Of a stretch of 55,292 nt of DNA, positions 30,207 through 39,606 are shown in pieces; position 1 is the stretch's first letter; every line of letters begins with the position of its first letter. A program made the translations under genes and the position numbers. The notes under the pieces were generated by a model, which saw only the letters and a program-made list of their open reading frames with translations, did no database searches and had not been told where the DNA came from. The stretch comes from Thalassiosira profunda (Eukaryota > Bacillariophyta > Thalassiosirophyceae > Thalassiosirales > Thalassiosiraceae). The stretch is taken from the NCBI GenBank assembly GCA_036939355.1, contig JALLAP010000004.1, forward strand, positions 1-55,292, in the 5' to 3' direction.

Positions 30207-30273
30207 CTCACTGCCGTTCCTCGAGCCACGATCTGATAGCCCGTGCAACCTGACGGCCCTTGGGAAGCTGCGA
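30207..30273 (-). repeat. IFT56 3' end, donor of a dispersed copy at 39639-39704
   Basis: The last 64 coding bases plus stop of IFT56 recur at 39639-39704 in opposite orientation, identical except for one missing base. See the findings. Confidence 0.85.
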
Positions 30274-31875
30274 CGCCTCCAAAACCTCAACAATCTCCAT
30301 CAGGTTGTCGCTGTCGATCTGACTGAGGTGCTTGGACTTGTACTCAGCAGCAACGACATACCGCAAGTATCCGGCGCTGCTCCCGACCAGGCCATCGACA
30401 AAGTCCGGATAGGAGTAATCCCCATCCACCTTGAGCAATTCAGCGAAGCTTCGGGCAGAGTACAAGAACTGTGCCCCGCCCATTTTGTAGCTCTCGTTTG
30501 CAATGAGCTGGAGAACCTCGAAGGAGACTCCCGAGTCTTCAATCTGTAGGTAGACCTCCCATGCCTCTGCGGGTTGGTCCGTCATGACGTAGCACTTGGC
30601 GAGCCAGAGCGAATACGCCAGCTCGCTTTTGTAGGATTCGTTTGAGACCTGAAGCAGAGCCTGGAGGCCCTGCTCGAAGTTGCCAGACGAGGCGAGTGCA
30701 ATGCCGAGGTTCCACTGCAAGGCGTCGCTGTCCTCCTCCTCCTCCAAATAGGATTCTATCGACTCGAGGTACGGGACGGCATCCGCGAACGATGAGTTGA
30801 GACAGAGGTAGGACGCCGTGCACTGTCTTCCGAGAACGGTGTCGCACTCTGTGGGCGAGTCGCCCGCGCACTTGAAGTGGTGCTTGGCAAAGGAAAGAGC
30901 CTTCGCGTCGTCGTTTATCCGCGCAAGTTCGGCGTTCAGGACGCCCAGCACCATGTGAGAGCGTGGGGTGTCCGCATCCATGTCGCCGACTAGGCTGCGA
31001 GCAGCTTCTAGCTCCCCCTCTCGCAGGTAGAGGATGGCAAGGTTGATGCGGGCCTCTGGCACCCGGTCGACGAGCTTTGGCCAGACTTGAAGGGCCTGCT
31101 CTCCGCCGTTGAACACAGCGATATTGTGGCGCACGAGGTCGTGCGCCTCGCGCGTCTTGCTGTCGCAGAGAGCTTCAAGTGCGTCCAGGGCAGCCTTGCC
31201 ATCCTGGAGGCGAAAGAAGTTGCATGCCTTGAGATTGGCTACGATTGGGCTGTTTGGGTGACTTTCGGCTGCGACGTCGAGTGCCTCCAGAGACTGCTCG
31301 TAGTCGCCTCTCTGGAATAACGACATCGCAGTGTACACGTAAAGTGCCAACGCGTCGGTGTCGTTCGCGAGGAGGTCTCGGAAGACATCGATTGCGTCCT
31401 GAAAGCGGTGTCGAGCGGAATACTCGACAGCAGCAATTGACAGCTTGTCTTCCACCGCGTCAGATGATACGAGCTGTCGGTATTCGGCCAATTTCGTCTC
31501 GTCGCGCGTCTTGAGGGCAGTCTGGAGAAGAATCCTAGACTTTAGACCAGTCTCAAACTCATTCGAAGGCTCAAAGGTGAGGGCCGTCTCCTCGGCCTCG
31601 GTGTAACGTCCCATGTGAAGGTAGACGATGGCGAGGTAGAGATTCGTGATGAGAGGGACGTCAGCATCATTGCGCTCGCCGCCGTGCAGCAGCTCGAGGT
31701 ATGCCTCTTCTGCTCTCTCGTAATGGCCAAGCTTGTCGCTGCAGTACCCCGTCCACAAAAGTGTGTCAATTGGCGTCACCCCGTCGTCGACGTCAAGAGC
31801 GGCGAGAGCCCCAACATAGTCTCGCGTGTCGACGTAGTCCTTGAAGTCTAAAGAGACCCCGGTTGATCGGTTCAT
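30208..31875 (-). CDS. IFT56: Intraflagellar transport protein IFT56 (TTC26/DYF-13)
   Basis: Peripheral IFT-B subunit that moves motility-related cargo into flagella. Single exon; from the ATG at 31875 the product is 555 aa, almost exactly the length of animal TTC26. TPR repeats run throughout. Family-specific blocks are unmistakable: DFKDYVDTRDYVGALA near the N-terminus, LLWTGYCSDKLGHYERAEEAY, NLKACNFFRLQDGKAALDALEAL, HNIAVFNGGEQALQVWPKLVDRVPEARINL, ECDTVLGRQCTASYL and ELAYSLWLAKCYVMTDQPAEAWEVYLQ. The open frame continues upstream of 31875 but without an ATG and into an AT-rich palindrome. The gene lies head to head with a CEP20-like basal-body gene 246 bp away, so the two probably share a promoter. 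It implies a flagellated stage in the life cycle. Confidence 0.95.
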   Translation of the reverse strand: MNRSTGVSLDFKDYVDTRDYVGALAALDVDDGVTPIDTLLWTGYCSDKLGHYERAEEAYLELLHGGERNDADVPLITNLYLAIVYLHMGRYTEAEETALTFEPSNEFETGLKSRILLQTALKTRDETKLAEYRQLVSSDAVEDKLSIAAVEYSARHRFQDAIDVFRDLLANDTDALALYVYTAMSLFQRGDYEQSLEALDVAAESHPNSPIVANLKACNFFRLQDGKAALDALEALCDSKTREAHDLVRHNIAVFNGGEQALQVWPKLVDRVPEARINLAILYLREGELEAARSLVGDMDADTPRSHMVLGVLNAELARINDDAKALSFAKHHFKCAGDSPTECDTVLGRQCTASYLCLNSSFADAVPYLESIESYLEEEEDSDALQWNLGIALASSGNFEQGLQALLQVSNESYKSELAYSLWLAKCYVMTDQPAEAWEVYLQIEDSGVSFEVLQLIANESYKMGGAQFLYSARSFAELLKVDGDYSYPDFVDGLVGSSAGYLRYVVAAEYKSKHLSQIDSDNLMEIVEVLEASQLPKGRQVARAIRSWLEERQ

Positions 31876-32006
31876 CTTGTTCCGGGGTGCTTGCAATGAG
31901 ATTGATGGGTTGATTGGTGGGTGCCAGAGCAACCGCAGCCACAACTGACTCAGGAGTCTCTCTCCGTCGTGGCTTCTTGAGAGCTGTTTCAAAATGTCGA
32001 AGTCGG

Positions 32007-32031
32007 TTGAAATTTGAAGTTCAAATTTCAA
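32007..32031. promoter_or_regulatory. Perfect 12-bp-arm palindrome in the divergent ciliary promoter
   Basis: Arms TTGAAATTTGAA (32007-32018) and TTCAAATTTCAA (32020-32031) flank a single G. A further AAATTTG follows. It lies 103 bp before the CEP20-like start and 144 bp before the IFT56 start, so it is a candidate shared binding site. No known factor is claimed. Confidence 0.5.
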
Positions 32032-32121
32032 ATTTGCACTTTCACTTGGCAGCTAGCCAAAGTCGAGAAGAGAGCATCAGTACGCAACAACCCGCCTTGG
32101 CAGCCAACGCTCCCGCCCAGA

Positions 32122-32583
32122 ATGAGCGATCACCAAGCTCATCACCAAGCTGCAACTGACGCGCCGCCACCGCAGTCGTCAACTGCAACGGCAGAAGTGG
32201 CGTCTGCCCTCAAAGAGACGTTGGAACGAACAGGAGACCTGGACGACGTGAGAGCCCGGCTCCGGGCGGCCGTTTTGCGAAACCTGAACGCGTCGCTCCC
32301 GGCAGCCTCCTCCAACAACGATTCGTCGTCGCCTCCAGACGCTCCCATCGAGACCATGCTCATCAACGAGCTCGTCGCTGACTACTTGGCGTGCAGCGGC
32401 TACGATCAGACGCTCTCCGTGTTCGCTGTAGAGGCCCAGACAGGCGGAGGTGGCCGACTTGGCGAGCAGTTCATCCGGGCAGAGCTGGGTCTCAGCCGTC
32501 CAGGTGTATCGTCTCCTCTTGCGTTGCTCTATGAGATCGTGGAGGCGATGAAGGCGTGGAAGACGAGGCGGGCGGGCCCCTAA
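32122..32583 (+). CDS. CEP20: CEP20/FOR20-like basal-body protein (TOF-LisH)
   Basis: Single exon, 153 aa from the ATG at 32122. Residues about 25-56 (VASALKETLERTGDLDDVRARLRAAVLRNL) match the TOF motif of the FOP/OFD1/FOR20 group. A LisH motif follows at about 78-107 (LINELVADYLACSGYDQTLSVFAVEAQ), then RAELGL. This order and size fit FOR20/CEP20 (FOPNL), needed for basal-body docking and transition-zone assembly. OFD1 and FOP share the start but are far longer. A Ser/Asp/Pro linker separates the two motifs. The head-to-head arrangement with IFT56 strengthens the ciliary call. The C-terminus is short (EAMKAWKTRRAGP), and its stop lies 96 bp from the 3' end of the large nucleoporin gene. Confidence 0.85.
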   Translation: MSDHQAHHQAATDAPPPQSSTATAEVASALKETLERTGDLDDVRARLRAAVLRNLNASLPAASSNNDSSSPPDAPIETMLINELVADYLACSGYDQTLSVFAVEAQTGGGGRLGEQFIRAELGLSRPGVSSPLALLYEIVEAMKAWKTRRAGP

Positions 32584-32678
32584 GAATGAACTGGACGCTA
32601 CATTTATAGTATATCGTCCGATTCCCCTTTCTCGATTGTGCATGGCTCTCTCCTTTCTCTCTCTCTCTCTCCGACAGG

Positions 32679-35600
32679 CTACCCTCGCCCGCCCGGTCGT
32701 TTGGCTCGGATGATCCTCCTCCCCCGCCCGGCGGTCCCGGGCGTCTTCTTCGCCCCGCCGGTGCCGATGCTGAAGCCCCCTCCGCCGCCCATGGCCGCGG
32801 GGGTGGCATTGAATCCAGTCGCCCCGCCGCCAAAGGCCGGTGCGGGCGTCGCGGCGGCGAACCCCGTCGTGGGATTGGGCGTGGCGTTGTTTCCAAACGC
32901 AAAGGTGGACGCGGCAGGGGCTGCAGCGGGCGTGGTTGAAGCACCGCCGAACCCGCCAAATCCAGTAGCTGGGGCGGCCGGAGTGCTGGTTGCCCCAAAA
33001 CCACCGGCGGAGGGCGCAGCAGGAGTGCTGGTCGCCGCAAACCCACCGGTGGAAGGCGCGGCCGGAGTGCTCGTCGTCCCAAAACCGCCGGTGGAGGGAG
33101 CAGCAGCCGAGCCAAACGCGCTCGCCGGAGTGGCGGCGGGAGTCTGACTGGCGTTGTTACCAAAGCTAAAGCCGCCCGCCGCCGCAGGGGTCGACGTCGA
33201 CCCAAACCCTCCCGCTGCCGGGGCCGGTGCGGTCGCGGCTCCGCCCGGAGCTGTCCCAAACGCAAACCCGCCGCCCGCGGGCGCCGGCGGCTGCGAAGGC
33301 GTGGACGACGACGCCCCACTTGATCCGAACGCAAAGGTCGTAGCAGCCGCGGCCGGCGCCGGGGCCGACCCCCCAAACGAGAAGGACGGCGCGCTCGCAT
33401 CGGCCGGCGTGGGCGCGGCCGCGGGCGTGCTCCCAAAGCTGAAGGCCGGTTTGCCGGCAGAGGCGGCCTTGGGTTTCTTTTCCGCTCCCGTCCCGAATCC
33501 GCCGAAGGCGGGCTGGCTCGTCGGCGGGGCGTCGTCTTTCGTGGTCGACCCAAAGGCGAACCCCGGAGCGCCCGCCGGAGTTGTTGCGGCATCCTTCGTC
33601 TTTGTCTTTTCCGCTCCTGCGTTCCCGAACGCAAACCCGGGCGTTCCGGGGGCGGCCGGGGCGGCGGCCTCCGCCGGCACGGGCAGCGCGGGCGCGGCGC
33701 CGGAGCCGAACGAAAAGACCTTCTTCTTGCTTGGCGGTTCCGAGGAGGCGTCGTCCTTCTTCTCTTCTCCCGAAGCCTTGCCGCTCGATGCGCGCGAGGC
33801 TCCGAATGTGAAACCAGGGGCGGACGCGCCTCCCTTCTTCTCCGAGGGTGGAGCGGGCTGCGCGCCGAAGGAGAACCCGCTCGCGGCAGGCGCCGCCGCG
33901 GCATCCTTCTCCGGAGCCGCTTCCGCCGTTTGGCCAAACTGGAACCCCACCGACGGTTGGGCTGCGGATGCCGGCGTAGCCGAGGGCGCCCCGAACGAAA
34001 AGGCCGGGGCCGCGGGCGCCGCCGCCGGGGCCTCGTCGTCCTTGGCAGAGTCGTCGTCGCGGCCGCGCTTCGCCTTGGCGGGCGTTTTGGCCGGGGCGGT
34101 AGTCGTGGCGGCGAATGAGAATCCACCCGCGCTGGCGCTCCCTGCAGTCGACGCCGCTGCCGCGGGCGCCGCAGCCGCAGCAGATCCCCCGAACGAGAAC
34201 CCGCCCGCGCCAATGCTCGCCTTGCCCCCCTCCTCCTCCTGGGATGCGGCGGGCTTCTCCCCTCCGTCCTTGGGCGCCCGGCATTCCCCGCACTTGCTGC
34301 TGTCCTTGGCGTTCTTGGCGGCGCACTTGGGGCACTTCCACTCCCCCTCCTTGAGGGCGAAGGCGTCCTTCCACGCCGGTGTGGCGGCCGAGGGAGCGGG
34401 AGCAGAAGATGAAGGTCCGCCGAAGCTGAACCCGCCCGCGTCGATGCTCCCCCCGCCCGCCTTGTTGGCAGACCCGTTGCCCGCCGTGGCTTCCTTGCCC
34501 GCACTCTCGTTGCCAGCACTCTTCGCACTCCCCGCACTCCCTCCGCCGCCGCCGGGCTTGGGCGTCTCGCACGACAGGCACTGCGAAGCCTCCTTCGGAT
34601 TCGACACGGCGCACACATCGCACTTCCACTCCCCCGGCTTCTTCTTGAAGAGGTCGCCCCACCCCGCCGCCGCGGGGGCCGGGGCCGCAGCGGCGGCGGG
34701 GGACGTCGTTGCGGCGGGCGCGGGGGCAGGAACATCTGATGCAGGAGGGGCGGTGGCCTCCTCCGCCGCGAGCTTGGGCGGGGACTCGCCGTACCGGAAC
34801 GCCATTGGGGTCGTTGTCGCCGCCGACGCCGCGGCCCCCCCGGGCATGAAGGCGAAGGGCGCCCCCGGGCTTGCCCCGGGGGTCCCGTCCGCCGCGGCGG
34901 CCAGGGCGTCCGCCCGCTTCAGCAGCGCGGGGGTGGCAATGCCCGCGGCCAGGCCGGCCGCCGTCGCCGCCTGGGCCTTCTTGGGATGGGGCGTCCCCCT
35001 GTTCGCCTTGGCCGTCTTCCGCGCCGACGCCGGGCGGGGCGCGCTGACATCAGGATCGTCGAACCCGAACTTCCCCGCGGCCGCGGCTCTGAATTCGGGC
35101 GATTTTAGGAGTTGCTCGAAGGCCTCGCCCGACTCCCGCGAGACCCCCTCCAGTGTGGGTTGGCAGGGGGTGAGTTTGAGGTTGGGGTCGGTCGAGCGTG
35201 GGGTTAATGTAGCGGAGGCGTAGGGCACGAAAGGCGTGGGTGCAGAGGCCGTCGCGGCGTCCTCCATCGTCGCATCGGCCTTCGTCTTGCCGGGGGTTTG
35301 GAACGTCACGGCCCGTTTGGGCGCCCCGGCCGAAGGGGCCGCCGCGGTCGGAGCCGTCGGAAACAGCGTCGCCGGGGCCGGGGCCGCTGCAACTGCTGCA
35401 GACGTCGACGGCGCGGCGGGCACCTGGAACCGCCCCCCGGTCTGCCCGCTCCCCAGAATCCGGTTCATCCGCACCCTCGGCGCGGGCGCCTTCGTCACGG
35501 CCCGGTACGCCGCCGCCTCCTGCCCGAACGTCCGGGCGTCCCCGTCGCCCGCTTTGCCGCCGAACAGCGTGAGCTCCGTACCGCCATTGTCGGCCAATCC

Positions 35601-36779
35601 GAGCCGGTTCCGACTCTCCTCCAAAATCTGGCTCGCGATGCTCTCGGTCAGGAGGACGGTCCGCCGCTTCTTCTCCTCGTCGTCGTCAGTCGCGGCAATC
35701 GAGCCGCCGGCGTACACCCCCGTGAGCAGGCGGTTCAGGGGCTTGTGCCCCCGCGCCCGGATCGGACGGCGGCGGTACCCCGTCGTCCGGCCCAGCGCGG
35801 CGGTCGTCCTCCTACCCGCGGCGGCGTTGGAGTGCCGCGCGGTGGCGGCGCTGGACAGGCTGGCCGCGCCGAGGTTGCGGGCGGCGGCGACGGTCCCCCC
35901 GGGCGTTTTCGTCAGTCCCCCTGCAGTCAAGGCGGTGGCGGTCCCCGGGGCGCCCCCCGCGGCGGCGGTCAGCGCCGCCCGCATGGCCGGGTGCCGTCCC
36001 GCCGCCATCCGTCCCCCGGGCGTGGCCATCCGTCCCCGCACGTCCCTCAGCGTGGGCTTCGAGGCGCTGCCCGCGTGGAATTTCGGCGTGGCTCCGCCCA
36101 AATTCAGCCGCGCCCCGCCCGGCGTGGCGGCCAGCGCGGCCGTGGCGGCCGACGCCGCCCCCAGCGAGGCCGTGGGGGGCGTCGCGGCAAAGGCGGTGGT
36201 CGCTCCGAAGTTCACGGTCCGCGCCGCCCGGGGCTGGTCCCCCGGTGCCTCGGTCGACAGCCGGACGCGCTTGCTCGCGGGCAGCTCCATCGCGGTTTCC
36301 TCCGGGGGGCTTTTCAAGGCCTGCCCCGCCGGCTGCCCCTGTGCATCCCCGTCGTGGGCCGCGTCCCCCAACTTCCGCTCCAGGTTCAGCCGCTGCAGCT
36401 TCTTCCCGCTGCTGCGCATCCCGTCGCTTTTGTACCCCTCGTCGCTCCCCCCGGGGGTCCGGTGGGCGGATTTGATGGCGCTCCCGCTCATCCCCTCCAG
36501 GCTCGCGCGGGGCCGCTTCCCGGCTGACTTCTTCGCGGACTTCCACGGGGTGAGGGCGTGGGCGACCCGGTTGAAAAAGTTGGTGGGCTCTCCCTCCTCG
36601 GTCTCGGTGGGGGAGGCGTCGTCCTGCGGCGTGGGGGCCGGTCGCTTTTTGGCGGTGGCGACGGCCGTCCACGGGGCGTGGGCCGTGCCGGAGGTTTGGG
36701 CCGTGCCGGGCGTTTGCACCGGCGCCGGCGGGGCGGCGGCGGAGTCGGGCGTCATGAAGTGGGCCGGGCCGTCGTCCAT
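32679..36779 (-). CDS. FG nucleoporin of the nuclear basket (Nup153/Nup1/Nup136-like) with two zinc fingers
   Basis: Single long exon; from the ATG at 36779 the product is 1366 aa. The N-terminal quarter is basic, with the block RRRPIRARGHKPLNRLLTGVYAGG and a helix SIASQILEESRNRLGL. Two Nup153-type fingers lie at about 716-743 (GEWKCDVCAVSNPKEASQCLSC) and 812-839 (GEWKCPKCAAKNAKDSSKCGEC), each preceded by a GW/AW..xF segment. From about 740 to 1340 there are dozens of FSFG, FAFG and GFG repeats in an Ala/Pro-rich matrix. The C-terminus RRIIRAKRPGGRG resembles the basic end of Nup1/Nup136. The layout suggests a basket nucleoporin that binds Ran and importins. Fingers of this type bind Ran in animal Nup153; here that is inferred. 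Extreme GC content creates long spurious frames on the opposite strand. Confidence 0.88.
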   Translation of the reverse strand: MDDGPAHFMTPDSAAAPPAPVQTPGTAQTSGTAHAPWTAVATAKKRPAPTPQDDASPTETEEGEPTNFFNRVAHALTPWKSAKKSAGKRPRASLEGMSGSAIKSAHRTPGGSDEGYKSDGMRSSGKKLQRLNLERKLGDAAHDGDAQGQPAGQALKSPPEETAMELPASKRVRLSTEAPGDQPRAARTVNFGATTAFAATPPTASLGAASAATAALAATPGGARLNLGGATPKFHAGSASKPTLRDVRGRMATPGGRMAAGRHPAMRAALTAAAGGAPGTATALTAGGLTKTPGGTVAAARNLGAASLSSAATARHSNAAAGRRTTAALGRTTGYRRRPIRARGHKPLNRLLTGVYAGGSIAATDDDEEKKRRTVLLTESIASQILEESRNRLGLADNGGTELTLFGGKAGDGDARTFGQEAAAYRAVTKAPAPRVRMNRILGSGQTGGRFQVPAAPSTSAAVAAAPAPATLFPTAPTAAAPSAGAPKRAVTFQTPGKTKADATMEDAATASAPTPFVPYASATLTPRSTDPNLKLTPCQPTLEGVSRESGEAFEQLLKSPEFRAAAAGKFGFDDPDVSAPRPASARKTAKANRGTPHPKKAQAATAAGLAAGIATPALLKRADALAAAADGTPGASPGAPFAFMPGGAAASAATTTPMAFRYGESPPKLAAEEATAPPASDVPAPAPAATTSPAAAAAPAPAAAGWGDLFKKKPGEWKCDVCAVSNPKEASQCLSCETPKPGGGGGSAGSAKSAGNESAGKEATAGNGSANKAGGGSIDAGGFSFGGPSSSAPAPSAATPAWKDAFALKEGEWKCPKCAAKNAKDSSKCGECRAPKDGGEKPAASQEEEGGKASIGAGGFSFGGSAAAAAPAAAASTAGSASAGGFSFAATTTAPAKTPAKAKRGRDDDSAKDDEAPAAAPAAPAFSFGAPSATPASAAQPSVGFQFGQTAEAAPEKDAAAAPAASGFSFGAQPAPPSEKKGGASAPGFTFGASRASSGKASGEEKKDDASSEPPSKKKVFSFGSGAAPALPVPAEAAAPAAPGTPGFAFGNAGAEKTKTKDAATTPAGAPGFAFGSTTKDDAPPTSQPAFGGFGTGAEKKPKAASAGKPAFSFGSTPAAAPTPADASAPSFSFGGSAPAPAAAATTFAFGSSGASSSTPSQPPAPAGGGFAFGTAPGGAATAPAPAAGGFGSTSTPAAAGGFSFGNNASQTPAATPASAFGSAAAPSTGGFGTTSTPAAPSTGGFAATSTPAAPSAGGFGATSTPAAPATGFGGFGGASTTPAAAPAASTFAFGNNATPNPTTGFAAATPAPAFGGGATGFNATPAAMGGGGGFSIGTGGAKKTPGTAGRGRRIIRAKRPGGRG

Positions 36780-37162
36780 GGTGCAGTGGCGAGGATCGAT
36801 GTTCACGGTTGATGCACTCTCAGGCTCTCGATTGAAGCGTGTTGTTTTCCGCGCCGCGACACGCCACGGAAATTTGAGGCGAAGCGCCACTAGCGACGGC
36901 CCTTGATAGAGGTTAGAATGCGTCCCGCCCACGTCGAAGAGGGCCGCGGCGGCAACGATAGGGTCCTCCACGGCGGCGTGTGCTTTGCTGCCTTTGCTAG
37001 AGGTTTGTCTGGCCTTGGTAGCTAACCATACTAATTCCGTTGTACATTCTACCCAGTACGTATATCTTGCTTGTACTCAGCGCCCAAAATCTTGCTCACA
37101 GAAATCCGCCGCTTCCCCCCCCTATCTACCACCCCCGCACCCCCACCCCGCACCCCAGCAAG
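36780..37162. promoter_or_regulatory. Bidirectional promoter region, FG nucleoporin / SKP1
   Basis: 383 bp between divergent starts. The last 60 bp before the SKP1 ATG are C-rich. The nucleoporin frame remains open upstream to 36971 but without an ATG. No other feature seen. Confidence 0.4.
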
Positions 37163-38188
37163 ATGTCTGACGCCGCCAACGCCCCCGACGCCGCCATGGC
37201 AGACGCCGCGGATGGCCCTACCATCAAGCTCGTTTCTCGGTCGGGCGATCCCTTCGAATTGTGAGTGCATTTTTGCAGGCGCGGCGAACTGGCTGGATCT
37301 TGTTCCGATCGTGGCGGACATAGTGCGAGAGCAACACTCCGGGTTGGCGGGCATTGAGAGCGATCGGGGCACGTTCTCATGGAGTGGATCGGTGATATTG
37401 TTGAGGGGGAATTGCCGGGGGCATTGCGTCTGCTCATGGTTGTGGCAGGCTGAGCGACGTCGTCTTGTCGTCTCCGCCCCTCCCTCGATAGCAGGGAATC
37501 ATTCTCAATTCGGCACGGCGCATGAGGGAATATCAATCGTGGGGATGATGCTGCATTATTTATTTGTGCGGATTGGGCACTCCCCGCACCTCCGCCTCGC
37601 CCAGCATCTCTCCCACTAACCCCGTCATTTTTGCACCCCACGCACCCCCCACACGTAGGCCGTACGCCGCCGCCCGCCTCTCCCAAACCGTCAAGGACGC
37701 CCAGTCCTGCGAGGAGGACGACAACGACGATCCCGAGGACGTCGAAATCGTCAAGGTCGACACGCCGTGCCTCGAGAAGGTGGTGGAGTTCCTCAAGCAC
37801 CACCAGGAGGAGCCGCTGACGGAGATCAAGACCCCCCTCGAGGAGAACACGTTCGACGGGGTGGTCAAGCAGGAGTGGTACCGCGATTTCGTCAAGGGGG
37901 TGGATCAGCCGATGCTCTTCGATTTGGTGACCGCGGCCAACTTCATGGCCATCCGTGAGTTTTGGATCGCAAGATGTTGTTGCATTTGCCTCTTTGTCGG
38001 CATCCATTCTTACCTCATATCCCCCTTTATCCACAGAACCCCTCCTGGACCTCACCTGCTTGCAGGTGTCGTGCCAGCTCATGGGGAAGAGCGCCGAGGA
38101 GATCCGCGTCATGCTCAACATCCCCAAGCTGACCCCGGAGGAGGAGGCGAAGGCGCGGGCGGAGCACCGGTGGATCTTCGACGATTAG
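37163..38188 (+). CDS. SKP1: SKP1, adaptor of SCF ubiquitin ligases
   Basis: Links CUL1 to F-box proteins. Three exons: 37163-37260, 37659-37954 and 38037-38188; introns of 398 nt (by far the longest in the window) and 82 nt, both starting GTGAGT. Product 181 aa. The BTB/POZ fold starts IKLVSRSGDPFELPYAAARLSQTVKD. The Skp1 core follows: PCLEKVVEFLKHH, EWYRDFVKGVDQPMLFDLVTAANFMAIQPLLDLTCLQVS and the F-box-binding tail GKSAEEIRVMLNIPKLTPEEEAKARAEHRWIFDD. The end lacks the WCxE extension of animal Skp1 but is otherwise complete. The first exon adds a short Ala/Asp leader. It works with CSN4, encoded 21 kb upstream, in cullin-RING ligase cycling. Confidence 0.95.
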
Positions 38189-38694
38189 AGGAATGGAGGG
38201 GAGGTTGTATCATTACTGTCGCTTCATTTATACCAGCAGGGGGGAGGGGGTGTGCTCTATCGATTTGAGGCTTTGCGGGCCTTTGGGGGAGTGCGCGAAC
38301 CCTTTCCGCTGCTGGACAATTGATTCTGAGGAAGCCATTTTGTCTCTGCGCCGTCGAGTGTAGTGGGCAAAATATTAGACTCGTATTCATAGACACACAA
38401 TCTTGACTATCCAATGCACGCCTCTGGATTGCAAAGGGAGAAGGGGAAAGGGAAAGGGAATGGAGATCTATGGAGATGCGCGTGGTGCGAGGGGGAGGGA
38501 AGACTGCAACTGCAGTGCAAAATATCCCTCGCTCTTTGCATTTTTTGGCGCGCCGCATTGGATGGTGGTGGGCATTTTTTCCCGCCCCTCCTCGCACTGC
38601 ACAGACTGCATCGTGTGCAGACGTGTGTGGTCCCCTGCCCCTACCCGACCTCACCGGCACATCAGCCTGCCCCTGCAACTTGACCGGAACCAGG
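38189..38694. other. Intergenic, SKP1 to coiled-coil gene
   Basis: 506 bp between two + genes. It contains a purine-rich patch (GGGAAAGGG repeats near 38440-38460) and otherwise nothing recognisable. Open frames here lack coding character. Confidence 0.4.
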
Positions 38695-39605
38695 ATGGAC
38701 GCGGGAGCCATGGCGGATTCCAATCTCACCCCAGACTTTGCCTCCTGCTCGGTTGAATCGCTCCTCGGGGTGCCCACGCGGTTCATCTTTCGAGAGACTC
38801 AAACGCAGCAGGCCGAGCGAGGGAGAAGGAGCGCCACGCATCAGAAGAAATACATCTTCTCCAAGAGCGAGGTGTCGACCCTCCTGAGGGTGTCGATGGT
38901 GAGCATTGAAGTGCATATATTTTGCTGATGGTGCATTTTGAGGTTTACTCACATGATATTATGCACCACCATCATCACCAGCTGTCCTCGGAGATGGATG
39001 CACTGCTCTCGTTGGTATACGATGCACTCGACAGAACGCAAAAGTGCGCGGCGTATCAAAAACGCATTGTGGAGGCCAACAAAGGAGCGTCCGCCAGTAT
39101 CGCCAACGGGGTTCACCTACGCGCGCTCCTGCCCCTCTTGGCGGTGCATTCACAAACAGCGGAGGAGGCGGTCAAGCACGCCTCCAGCGAGGAATTTGGG
39201 ATCGGAAGGGCATTGGCCGAGCTGGAGGCGTGCGCAAACGATCTGGGCAAATTTGCTGAGCAGAACCATAATATGGCCGATCAGCTCGAGGGCTACACGG
39301 GGCAGGACAATACGCTCTCCGAGGAAAAACGGGCCATTGCAGAGATCGAGGAGGAGATTGTGAAACGCATCGAGAGTTTGGGCCTCCTTGCCGCCGGAAC
39401 ACCTTCGACTGCTGTAACTGAAGAAGGGTCACAAAACTCAACCGACAGTGGAGAGAAGCCATTTACATCAATGGGCGATCTCTGCGAGAGCCTGTTTTCC
39501 GGAGAACGGCCACTGGCACCGGCCAGGCCTGTAGAGAAGGGAGACTACACGGAATCGCAGTTCTGTGGGGCAGAGGGATTGATGTCGTTAGGCCGACGGA
39601 GTTAG
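38695..39605 (+). CDS. Unrecognised coiled-coil protein
   Basis: Two exons, 38695-38898 and 38982-39605; 83-nt intron (GTGAGC...CCAG) in phase 0; 275 aa. I do not recognise the family. Exon 1 encodes a mixed N-terminus (SVESLLGVPTRFIFRETQ) and a basic segment. Exon 2 is largely alpha-helical: SSEMDALLSLVYDALDRTQKCAAYQKRIVEA, a central helix pair HSQTAEEAVKHASS and ALAELEACANDLGKFAEQN, and a coiled coil EEKRAIAEIEEEIVKRIESL. A Ser/Glu tail follows with short conserved-looking ends (GDLCESLF, QFCGAEGLMSLGRRS). No signal peptide or membrane span. The helical make-up suggests a subunit of a tether, BLOC-like or cytoskeletal complex, but that is a guess. A perfect hairpin begins two bases after its stop codon. 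Confidence 0.72.
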
Positions 39606-39606
39606 G

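Noticed and set aside
31876..32031. N-terminal extension of IFT56
   Set aside because: No ATG in the extension; the protein from 31875 already matches TTC26 in length and N-terminal motif.
32492..34735. Minus-strand frame of 747 codons, Arg/Pro-rich
   Set aside because: Out-of-frame shadow of the nucleoporin repeats; composition is almost only R, P, A and S.
33154..36906. Very long open frames on the + strand opposite the FG nucleoporin (689 and 556 codons)
   Set aside because: They are Ala/Pro/Arg-rich mirror frames produced by the extreme GC content and FG repeats of the real minus-strand gene. They have no domain and no sensible start.
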